Assembly (NCBI GenBank): GCA_023053575.1 | Contig: JAKZAP010000012.1 | Coordinates: 22,556,780 to 22,620,779, forward strand | Direction: 5' to 3' | DNA: 64,000 nt | DNA from: Branchinecta lynchi | Lineage: Eukaryota; Arthropoda; Branchiopoda; Anostraca; Branchinectidae | In this document: positions 55,001-64,000 of the stretch, piece after piece | Position numbering within the stretch: position 1 is the first letter of the stretch | Layout of the letters: each line of letters starts with the position of its first letter | Position numbers and translations under genes: made by a program | Notes under the pieces: model-generated | The model's input: the letters and a program-made list of their open reading frames with translations, nothing else | Told to the model about the DNA's origin: nothing | The model's database searches: none

Positions 55001-58000
55001 CCAGACTAAGTTGGAAATAGTCACTTGCCCGATCCGACCATCGTGGGGGAGGGGGCGGAATCCGGAAAATAGGGACATTCATAACTTTCGAACGGGTGAT
55101 CGGATCTTAATGAAACTTGATATCTGGAAAGATCTCGTGTCTCAGATGTCTCATTTCAAGTCCGGACCGGATCCGATGAATCTTGGGGGTGGGTCTTGAG
55201 GGGAGTGGAGGGACGGGGAATCCGGAAAAATTTTGAAAAATTATATATTTTCAGCTTACGAACGGGTCGTCCGATCTTAACGAAACTTGATATATGGATG
55301 GACCTCATGTCTCAGACGCCGGTGACATTGGGGGGATTTGGAAGGGGAAACCGGAAATCTTGAAAAACGCTCAGAGTGGAGAGATCCGGATGAAACTTGG
55401 TAGAAAGAACAAGCACAAGTCCTAGATACCTGACTGACATAACCGGAACGGATCCGCTCACTTTGGGGGAGTTGGGGGGGGGGGAGTCCTAATTTCTAGT
55501 GATCCCGCAAGTTCGAAGCTTCCTGATGTGCTAGGACAATGAAAATTTGCAAGCATGCCAAGGACCCGACCAGATTAAATAGGAAATAGTCAGTTCCCCG
55601 ATCCGACCATCTGGGGGGGGGGGGGACGGGGAAGCCAAAATTGAGGTATTTTTAACTTGCGAACGGTTGGTCGGATCTTGATGAAAGTTGATATTTAGGA
55701 TGACCTCGTGTCTCAGACGTCCCACTTTAAATCCGGACCGGATCCGATGACACTTGGGGGGGGGGGGGAGTTGGTGTAGGGAACCGGAAATCTTGACAAA
55801 CGCTTAGAGTGGAGGGATCGGGATGAAACTTGGTGGGAAGAAAAAGCACAAGTCCTAGATACGTCATTGACATAACTGGACCGGATCCGGGCACTGTGGG
55901 GGAGTTAGGGGGGGGGCGGACTTCTAGTGATCCCGCAAGTCCGGCGTACTTCTTGATGTGCTAGGACGATGGAACTTTGCAGGTATGTAAGGGGTCCGAT
56001 CAGATTGACTTGAGAATAGTCGTTTCTCCGATCCGACCATCGTGGGGGAGTGGATGGATGGGGAGTCCGGAATCTAGTGGCATGCATAACTTTTGAACGG
56101 GTGATCGGATTTAAATGAAACTTGTCAGTTCGAAAGAGCTATCGCCTCAGATGTTCGGTGTCAAGTCTGGATCGGGTCCGATACCTGCGGGCATGGGGGG
56201 GGGGGAACTAAAAAACGCTTAAAGCAAAGGGATTGGGACGGAACTTAATTGGGAGAACATGCATTAGGTCTATATACGAAACTGACGGAGCCAGATGGTT
56301 GCGGGGCTCTGGGGGGGGGGGGTCCTAGAATTCCGGTAGTCGCGAGTTAGAATAGTTCCAGATGTACTAAGAGAACGAAACTTTGCAGGCAGCATCTTGG
56401 GGGGAGCGAGGGAAGGGAAATATGGAAACTGCTGCAAATTGCGAACGAGTGGTCTGATTCGAGTGAAACTTAATGGGTGATACGAATCTATGAACTCGAC
56501 ATGTAAGACATGCGTTCGAACTGTATGCAACCATGGTGGGGGGAGTTGGGGTTGGAAAAATTTTACATGCACAAAAACCAAACGGTTGGACCGAATGAGA
56601 TGCAAGTTCGACAGTGCCAAGCTTGTGCGGCCTAGATTTGTTATTTGGTTTTAGGGACGGATTCAGTCAAGGTAGGGGGGGGGGGGCAGGGTTCCGTTTT
56701 TGCCGGCTAAAATTGATTTTTACCATACCTGCGGTTTTAATCGGCTTTTATTAATAAAAACCGATTTTTGCCGGCTAAAACTGGCTAAAATCATACCGCA
56801 CTGATCTTTTCTACGTATCAATCTTTACTGTTGTTTGTTCATTGTTTTCCGACTATTTTTCAACCAGGGTTGATTCCCTGACTAATTAGCTCGCCTACTC
56901 CAATCCAGAAAACCGGTTTGGGGTTGACACGAGTGAGTCATCAGGTCACGTTGCTTCCTGCGATTTATTTATACCGGGAGTTCCTACCGTATTATATTAA
57001 AGCGAGGAGGCTATTAGAAACTGCGGAGGCGATTTGTTATACATGTTGATACGATACGCGGATAGTAAATAGGCTACTTCAAGAATTGAGCTTGTAATTT
57101 TATAGCTTGTCCTTCTTGTTTTGTTAATAGTATGTTATACGGTAGCTCTGTAGGGATTCTCAGCAGAAACTTGTGCATATAAATGAAGGAACCTAGCTTC
57201 AGGGCCATTTATAATGGCAGATATGACTTAGCCTACACCTATTCAGCGTTGACATTATTCTGCATACTTCCGTCCTCTCTAGGCTAACATGAACTACAAT
57301 CTTTAATACATGAAAGAAGTATGACAGTCTTAGAATAGCGGAGTGCTATTAAAATCACATAGTAGCAGTTTTGATTTTAGCCAGTTACTTGATTTTATCC
57401 ATGCCACTTGATTTTAACCGTATCGGCAGAAATCACCTATTAGCCGGTATTAACCGGCTGGTATTTTAGCCACCCGGGAACCCTGGGGGGGGGGGGGTAC
57501 TGAAAATTTGCAGATAAGCTATGCTCCGATTTCAATAAAACGTGATGGAGGGGAAGAGGGGATTCAGAGGTCCAACGGTGTGTGTGGGGGGGGGGTACCG
57601 GAATTTTCCAAAAATGATCAGATTTGAGTGAAACCTGATAGATGGGATAAAAGCAGATGCTTTTTAGATGATCCATTTTTTAGTCCGAACCAGATTCGAC
57701 CACGGTAGGGGAAGATGGAGGGAGTACCGGAAATGGTGTAACACGTCTAGGGGTCGAACGAGTGGATTTATTGCGCTGAAACTTGGAAGTTTGAACAGTC
57801 GTGCTGCAACCTCGGCTGCAACAGAACAGTATGCTGCAGATAATACGAGATTATGCCGGAACTGCTCAGAAGTGAGTGAAACTAAATATCCTATTTCTCT
57901 TTCCGAACCGCATTTTTGGATGGCGGGTGTACTTCGAGACGTTCTCATCTACTTTCGTGTACCACCTACTCGTAAAAAGTGCCATATGAGCTCGTAGCTC

Positions 58001-58011
58001 TTGTTTTTTTG
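54902..58011 (+). repeat. Family-E repeat, copy 2 of the 3-kb direct duplication
   Basis: See copy 1 at 47575-50629. The two copies carry the same flaws and the same accidental frames (62-residue frame at 55011 identical to 47691). It ends at CTCTTGTTTT, after which copies differ. Confidence 0.82.
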
Positions 58012-58245
58012 TGGGATTTCGGGTTGATCTTGCCGAGTTTCTGTGGGTTTGTGGGGCGGGTTCCCGTCTGGTGGTGAGTCATGGAATTATTAACATTTAT
58101 TTATATAATTAGTTATATGTAAAATATGTTTGTTATATATTGTACCGGGTTTTTGTCAATCGACCTTGTGTCCCCGGCTTGACCCTATTTATTTTGATTT
58201 TATGCAGAAATGTAAATTAAACCTTGAACCTAATAAATGATTGCA
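58012..58245 (+). mobile_element. Possible LINE 3' UTR end
   Basis: About 230 bases ending GTAAATTAAACCTTGAACC then TAATAAATGA, resembling the 3' tail of CR1-like elements. No coding part. It separates the second 3-kb copy from the right arm. Confidence 0.4.
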
Positions 58246-58254
58246 TATTTGAGA

Positions 58255-61018
58255 TCCATTGGTACCTTCGATCTTGTTCACCAGCCTGATTTTGATTATA
58301 TTTCTCTTAACTAGATGTGAACAGATTTTAGTTCTATACCCCACCCGGCCGTGTCTCGGTGTTGGTGAAGTTGCCGTTTATAAGACACATATCTGCTTTT
58401 CGAAAAATTCTATGCTTTCCCTTCAGAGCAAAACAACACTATTTCCCTTATTATCTTGCACAGCGCTTGCATAAGTCCACCCAGAACAAATGTCACCGCG
58501 TCATCAGTCGTATTCTAGCCACCCGCCCGCCTTTTGACACCCATCGTCGGAACCTCCCTATGGTTGCTTCACGCATACCGATCTGTACAACGCAAAGCCG
58601 GGAGCCGTAGCCGTAATAACAAAATTGTTTTTACGAAAAGAAAGATTAAACGGATTGCCGCGTGTGCAGAGCCGGCAACGAGAAAGGTTTAAAACTGTAA
58701 CTGACCGGTAAAGCATGTAACTGAATACTGATAGGAATCAGAAAAAATTTAACGCTGTATTCATGATTTTAAACATTAATCCATCTTCGAGCAATCGTGA
58801 GGTCAGCGTCCTCCAACGGGTATGAGAAACATCGCCTAAATGGTGACTCAAGTTCTCTGTCAACAAATCAACGGCGTTGGCTATCTCATGTTTGCTCTCT
58901 CGCTGTATGCACGATTTTAAACCTAATCCATTCTCGAACAATAGTGAGGTAAGCGTCTTCCAACGAGTACGAGAAACGTCGCCTAAACGATGACTCTAAT
59001 TCTCCGTCAACAAATCAACGGCGTTGGCTATCTCATGTTTGCTCTCTCGCTGTATTCATGTTTTAAACATAATCCATTTTCGAGCAATAGTGAGGTCAGC
59101 GTCTTCCAACGGGTATGAGAAACGTCGCCTAAACGATGACTCAAATTCTCTGACAACAAATCAGCGGCGTTGGCTATCTCATGTTCGTTCTCTCGCTGTA
59201 TGCACGATTTTAAACCTAATCCATTTTCGAGAAATGGTGAGGTCGGCGTCCTCGAATGGGTACGAGAAACGTCGCCTAAACGATGACTCTAATTCTCTGT
59301 TAACAAGTCAGCGGCGTTCGCTATCTAATGTTACCCCTTGCCGGTGTAGACTCACAGCTGCATAAGTCAGCGTCCTCCAGCGGGTATGAGAAACGTCGCC
59401 TAAACGATGACTCTAATTCTCTGTCAACCAATCAACGGTTATGTCTGTCACATTTTGCTCTATCATTGTATTCAACCTAATCCATTTTCGAGCAATAGTG
59501 AGGTCAACGGAACTCCAAAGTGAACATTTGTTTTACACCAAAGCGCGCGTCGAGTGGAGGCTTTTTGTTTTAAATAGATTTGTTGTAGAATTTACGTTGT
59601 AACTGCTGTACCCAACGATTTTCCGTTTGTTCCTGCGTTTGGTGGGTTCTCGGTTTACTTTTCGGAGATCGCCGGAATAGCTCTCATAAGAGTGGTGTCA
59701 TCCCACTTCAAACGATACGGTACTACGCTGACTTTTGTATTTTAAGAAGGCAATTGTAAACATTAGAAGTTCTGCGTCAACCAATCAACGGCGTTGATTG
59801 AGGCCCGTGGGGTAACAATATTGCCATATTAGGTAAACTCAGAATTTTGTTATAGATTAATATTTTTATGACTGTCCAAAAACACGCTAGTGAATGTTGG
59901 AGAACTTAAACGACGACTCTTTGACTATTTCATTTTTGCTCTCTCGCTGTATTCACGTTTTAAGCCTAATCCATTTTCGAGAAATAGTGAGGTCGGCGTC
60001 CTCGAATGGGTACGAGAAACGTCGTCGAAACGATGACTCTAATTCTCTGTTAACAAGTCCGCGGCGTTCGCTATCTAATGTTACCCCTTACCGGTGTAGA
60101 CTCACAGCTGCATAAGTCAGCGTCCTCCTGCGGGTATGAGAAACGTCGCCTAAACGATGACTCTAATTCTCTGTCAACCAATCAACGGTTATGTCTGTCA
60201 CATTTTGATCTCTCGTTGTATTCAACCTAATCCATTTTCGAGCAATAGTGAGGTCACGGGTACGAGAAACGTCGCCTAAGCGAAGACTCAAATTCTGTCC
60301 TCAAATCAACGGCGTTGGTCATCTCCGTCTTGCCCGTATCCGATGTAGGCTCACAGCTGCAGTGAGCAGCCCCTCGTTTGAAAATAGTTCGTCTTCGCAG
60401 AATCGTAGAAGTTCCGATAGATGATGCTAAAAATCATGGATGGATTGCTGTTATGTTGAAAAATAAGTTGGAATACACGTTTGGAGGAAAAGAGTCGGTC
60501 ATCGACAAAACAGTAGCTTGATTTGCTTTATGTAAAATGGAACAACCAATACGACTTGACGGTAACAGAATGAACAAGACACAAATGTTGGTACTCGTAT
60601 GATCCCCATTGTGTAAGCTCTGTCTTTAGTGTTTTCCTTCTTAATTCGTCCGACCCCTGAAAAAGAAAAAAAAACAACTCAATTCTTATTTCTCAAGTTG
60701 CGTCGCCGCAATCTATGAGGAATACAGTATTAACAATCTGTCGTGCCACGAGGCTGCTCCGGAGGCTCTCGGCGCGCGCTGATCCTCTCTTGCCCGCCGG
60801 ATACCTCCGCTCGAGCCGCCCTCTTGTCCCCAAGTCATCTCTGGCCCGCTGGATCACTCCGCTCGAGCCGTCCTCTTGTGCCCAGAGTATCTCGCGGTTT
60901 CGGAACGGGTCTTCTAGAGAGAGGAGGTGTCCCCTGCCTGCTGGCTCTTTGTATTGTAAGAGGCGTCCCCGTACCGCCGGAGTCGCGCTCCGGGAAGAGG
61001 AGAACGCGGTCCAGACTG
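58255..61018 (-). repeat. Right inverted arm of the 14.9-kb element
   Basis: Inverted counterpart of 46078-47550: unique part with GGTACCTTCGATCTTG (58260-58740), then the expanded ~150-bp array (58740-60330), the conserved segment (60400-60655), CTGAAAAAG then T/A-rich tract, and the GC-rich segment (60690-61018). Differences between the arms outside the array are few. Confidence 0.78.
58770..60330 (-). repeat. ~150-bp tandem repeat, about eight units (right arm)
   Basis: The core GTCGCCTAAACGATGACTC occurs at about 58835 (changed), 58978, 59125, 59275, 59398, 60020 (changed), 60146 and 60268. Spacing is 120-150 bases, apart from a break between 59510 and 59930 that contains unrelated sequence. 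The left arm has only two units. Confidence 0.75.
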
Positions 61019-61430
61019 GCACCGCCCACCCCCCAATTGGCCATGGTACATGATCCTGCCACCTTGGATCATGAAGCTGCCACCCCCAGAAAAATCATGC
61101 AAATTTCAAGAAAACAGCAAATTTTGTTATTTGCAAAAGGTCAAGGAACCTCTCTGACCAAACAGCTGGCTTTTAACTTCACCATGTAGCAAAATACCAT
61201 TTTTAGCAAAGTGGGCGACTTCATGATCACTTGGGTGCCTATATTCTTTTGTGTTCTCCAGCTTAGTCTTGAACAATTACAAGTAAACTATTGTACCAGC
61301 AGAAAGCGAAGGTTCTAAGCTTTCTTTCAGGATACTCCACTGAATTTTATTTCAACCTTTACTCTTTTTCCCTAAGTCATTTCCCCAAAATAGGAGTTTA
61401 GGGTGGCAGCTTCATGCAACACTCCTGTAG

Positions 61431-61833
61431 TTAAAAGTTTGCTTGAATCGTCGAATAAACGTCAACCGGGCCAGGCTTGCCGAAGTCACAAAAATACTAA
61501 TTAAGAAAACGGTGAACCTCGACGGCCTTCGAAAATGGAAATTAAGCAACGGGCTAAGCGAACGGCGAACAAAACTTTGATTAAAAACGCAACTAAGGAA
61601 AGGAAAGCCAAAGCCAAACTGGAACCAAAAACAGCAACTTGGAGTGAACTCCCATATCTACTGTCAGCCTGCTGAATAATTCCATTAACTAAGATGTCAG
61701 AAATAGATTTGGCAGAGATTACACTAAGGCACAAAGTTGAAAAGAAAAATTTACAAGGTAAGCAGGATGTGGAATTAATAATTGTGTTTTTAGATCCAAA
61801 TTCTCCTTGCAATTTCCCTATGTCGAATTTTTG
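61431..61833. other. Stretch with no recognised feature
   Basis: A - strand frame of 103 residues (61501-61812) contains hydrophobic stretches, but no motif or second copy supports it as a gene. Confidence 0.35.
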
Positions 61834-61841
61834 GGCTATTC

Positions 61842-62868
61842 CAGTCAGTCTAGTACACTAGCCCCTTTTCAGGCACGGTGCTCAAACGTCTAGCACCATG
61901 CCTGGGTGCTAGACGTTAAAGCACTGTACCTTGGATTTCATGTATGGTGCATGGATTTCAGTATACAGTGCATACATGAAAAACACAGTTTCTGTCATAA
62001 CAACTGAGCACCAGCTCGGACAGGGCTGAAATTGCTACCATGAATTAGAGAAATCAAAGACAATCCTTTATATATTTTTCACAACAAAAACAAAAGGGCT
62101 CGGCTGATGACAGATGTGAAAAACCTCATTTCCTTTTCTACATAGTCAAGGGTTTTGCATGCAAAGTGTCCTGTGCCTCAGCTTTTTCTACCTAGCAGCC
62201 AACCAGAAGATTGGCTCTTGGGGAATAGATAGGGAAAATATATGGAAAATAGATAGGGTGCTGTTAGGCTTTTCATCTCCATCATCATTAGAGCCCTTTT
62301 GTTTTTGTTGTGAAAAATATATAAAGGATTGTCTTTGATTTCTCTAATTCATAGTCGTAATTTCAGCCCTGTCCGAGCTGGTGCTCAGTTGTGATGACAG
62401 AAACTGTGTTTTTTCTGTATGCACTGTATACTGAAATCCATGCACCATACATGAAATCCAAGGTACAGTGCTTGAACGTCTAGCACCCAGGCATGGTGCT
62501 AGACGTTTGAGCACCGTGCCTGAAATAGGGCTAGTGTACTAGACTGATTCCAGTCAACCACAAACCCCTGATTTGCCCTATGCCAAATGCTGGATATGTC
62601 TAGCGTTTGGCATACCCTATGCCTAACGCTGGATACACTATGCCAGGTGCTGGATACTGTAACCCAGTAAAATATTGATGATTTGAGTGAAGCTAAAAAA
62701 TCAACCAATCAGAACTCCTGTAAATTGAGGCAGGTCAGGGTTAGGTTACCAACAGGTATCCAGCGTTTGGCATAGGGTATCCAGCATTAGGCATAGGCTA
62801 TGCCAAATGCTAGATATATCCAGAGTTTGGCTTAGGGTATCCAAAAATCAGGGATTTGTGGTAGACTG
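61842..62868. mobile_element. MITE family A, copy 3, 8-bp TSD, interrupted by family B
   Basis: Outer ends CAGTCAACCACAAACCCC and GGATTTGTGGTAGACTG; the duplication GGCTATTC is perfect at 61834-61841 and 62869-62876. Family B sits four bases inside the left end, so the first CAGT of family A is part of the duplication it made. Confidence 0.85.
61846..62546. mobile_element. MITE family B, copy 2, 8-bp TSD
   Basis: Ends CAGTCTAGTACACTAGCCCC and its inverse, with ATTCCAGT duplicated at 61838-61845 and 62547-62554. About 700 bp, nearly a perfect palindrome over its full length, like the copy at 11124-11797. Confidence 0.9.
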
Positions 62869-62876
62869 GGCTATTC

Positions 62877-64000
62877 AGATGAAGTGAATTCTCATTTTCT
62901 TGCTTTTCAGTCCGATTTGAAAACAGGGAAAGCCTCACGATTTTGCAGAATCAAGAAGTTGCTCCAATAGTGAATTCTCTATTCTTCTCTCTCCATTTTC
63001 CTCCCTGATTGTTCAACAGAATGGGGGTGTTTAATATGCTTAAACAGGTATACCGGGTTGCAGACGAGCTGCCAAATTAGTGTTTTTGTCAAAAGCGAGA
63101 ATGGATAAGCAAGAGGAGCAAAAACAGTAATTTGTATTAAAATAAAAAAATTCAGAAGCAAGAATAGAGAACTGAGAATTCAGATCAAAACCGAAACTAA
63201 TGAATAATGTCTGTGGACTGAGTCACTTTCTATTTTTTATCTGCCAAGTGTATTTGTTGCACTCCAGGCTGCTTCTGGTCTTTCCTTAACAGTTTCTGGT
63301 TCTTTTTTATGCTACCAGGTCAACCCAATAGCTTGAGCATGACTGTTTGCATAAGCATTTTTCTGTCATATGTGTTCGCACCTTTTCAGGTAATCCTTCA
63401 AAGAAGAAATAGAAGTATGTGGATGACATATGTTATTAAAGCACAATGGACACTTCTAATGCTTCACTTTGTATTAAATGCTTCACAAATAAACATTTCC
63501 GACTTCCTTGAGAAGGCGCTATGCAAATCGGCCGTTTTCTTGTTATCCCTTGTCTTTACCTCTCTGTCATTTTGGCGATCCAAATCTTAGGAGCTGGGAT
63601 ATCGTGGCAGGAAATTCAAAAACTCCCAGTAATGCTTGATAGAAAAGGATATATTTCAGATGTCACCAAAGTGAAGCCGTAGATGCAGTTTACCTGATTG
63701 ACAGTTTACCTTAAAGTGCCTATTACAAGTTTTTCTTTGTGGTATAGTGTTGTGAAGCTTCATTAGCTTGCTTTATAAAATGTACCAGAATATGCAATAA
63801 GCTTACAAAAAACAACATAGCTACAAAAATCATTAAAAATAAATATCCTATTCAAATCTGAATTATACAAATTGATTTATGCATAAAATAAAGATCTACT
63901 AAGTATTCTAAGAAACATCACTTTTATCTTTGTCCAAGCTAGTAAATTGAGCCTGTACTGGCCCAGACATTACGCTTTGAATATCAGAGAGGAAACTGTT
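62877..64000. other. Stretch with no recognised feature
   Basis: AT-rich. The frame at 63309-63590 has hydrophobic segments but no known motif. Nothing else supported. Confidence 0.4.

Larger units (their letters stand above)
46078..61018. mobile_element. 14.9-kb composite element with long inverted arms and perfect 8-bp TSD
   Basis: Both ends begin CAGTCTGGACCGCG (inverted), and GCACCGCC stands directly outside each end (46070-46077, 61019-61026). CAG ends and an 8-bp duplication fit the hAT type. The left arm (46078 to about 47550) and right arm (about 58255-61018) are inverted and nearly identical, apart from the length of the internal array. The interior holds two direct copies of a 3-kb family-E segment, a third partial arm copy (50930-52140), a LINE fragment (52567-54180) and smaller insertions. 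No transposase was recognised, so it would have to move in trans. Confidence 0.75.
46035..61430. mobile_element. Host MITE (family D) split by the 14.9-kb insertion
   Basis: CTACAGGAGTGTTGCATGAA at 46035 is perfectly inverted at the other side, ending at 61430. Only 46035-46077 and 61019-61430 belong to this element; the rest is the composite inserted into it. Without the insertion it would be about 450 bp. No clear duplication of its own flanks was found. Confidence 0.6.

Noticed and set aside
46078..61018. LTR retrotransposon
   Set aside because: The terminal repeats are inverted, not direct, and no gag, protease, integrase, primer site or polypurine tract was seen.
46070..61026. The inverted arms read as an assembly artefact only
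   Set aside because: The exact 8-bp duplication outside both ends and array differences between the arms argue for a real insertion, though long reads should still confirm it.

Overview
The window is a 64-kb piece of a repeat-rich animal genome, most likely arthropod. Two spliced host genes are clear. One is PRMT5 (type II protein arginine methyltransferase) on the + strand. The other is a BTB/C2H2 zinc-finger transcription factor of the arthropod tramtrack/lola type on the - strand. The BTB subtype (LKWNEFQ start, ITLGCDGK, CASSPYFR) is what points to an arthropod; the species cannot be read from the sequence. No bacterial, viral or organellar gene was recognised.

Layout. 1-10097: retroelement and MITE territory: a LINE RNase H tail at 1-882, nested palindromic MITEs at 1271-3292, a 1.2-kb hAT-type element at 3830-5023, a Mutator-like element at 5088-6439, and a degenerate GATGAAACTTG-family repeat at 6470-8225. 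10098-18709: PRMT5, three coding exons (10098-10216, 13200-13565, 17314-18709), predicted 626 aa. Its introns are filled with MITEs and, in intron 2, with a LINE interrupted by a second Mutator-like element. 19755-25560: fragments of - strand LINEs and short tandem repeats; one LINE is split by a hAT-type element with a perfect 8-bp target-site duplication. 25600-34130: tandem repeats, several long inverted-repeat elements and long stretches where nothing is recognised. 34612-43211: the BTB zinc-finger gene, four coding exons, 377 aa, introns again full of mobile elements. 43655-46034: a hAT-type MITE and a tandem pair of a 0.5-kb repeat.

46078-61018 is the most unusual object: a 14,941-bp unit with near-identical long inverted arms that begin CAGTCTGG, bounded on both sides by the same 8 bases (GCACCGCC). 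This indicates insertion as one unit, itself inside an older MITE whose ends are at 46035 and 61430. The arms carry a GC-rich segment and an array of about 150-bp repeats with very different copy numbers. The interior carries a 3-kb sequence present twice in direct orientation, a LINE reverse-transcriptase fragment and a nested hAT MITE. 61431-64000 contains one more pair of nested 8-bp-TSD MITEs and otherwise nothing recognised.

The two host genes have no evident functional link; they share only the same transposon load. Most long open frames elsewhere are accidental frames in low-stop repeats.
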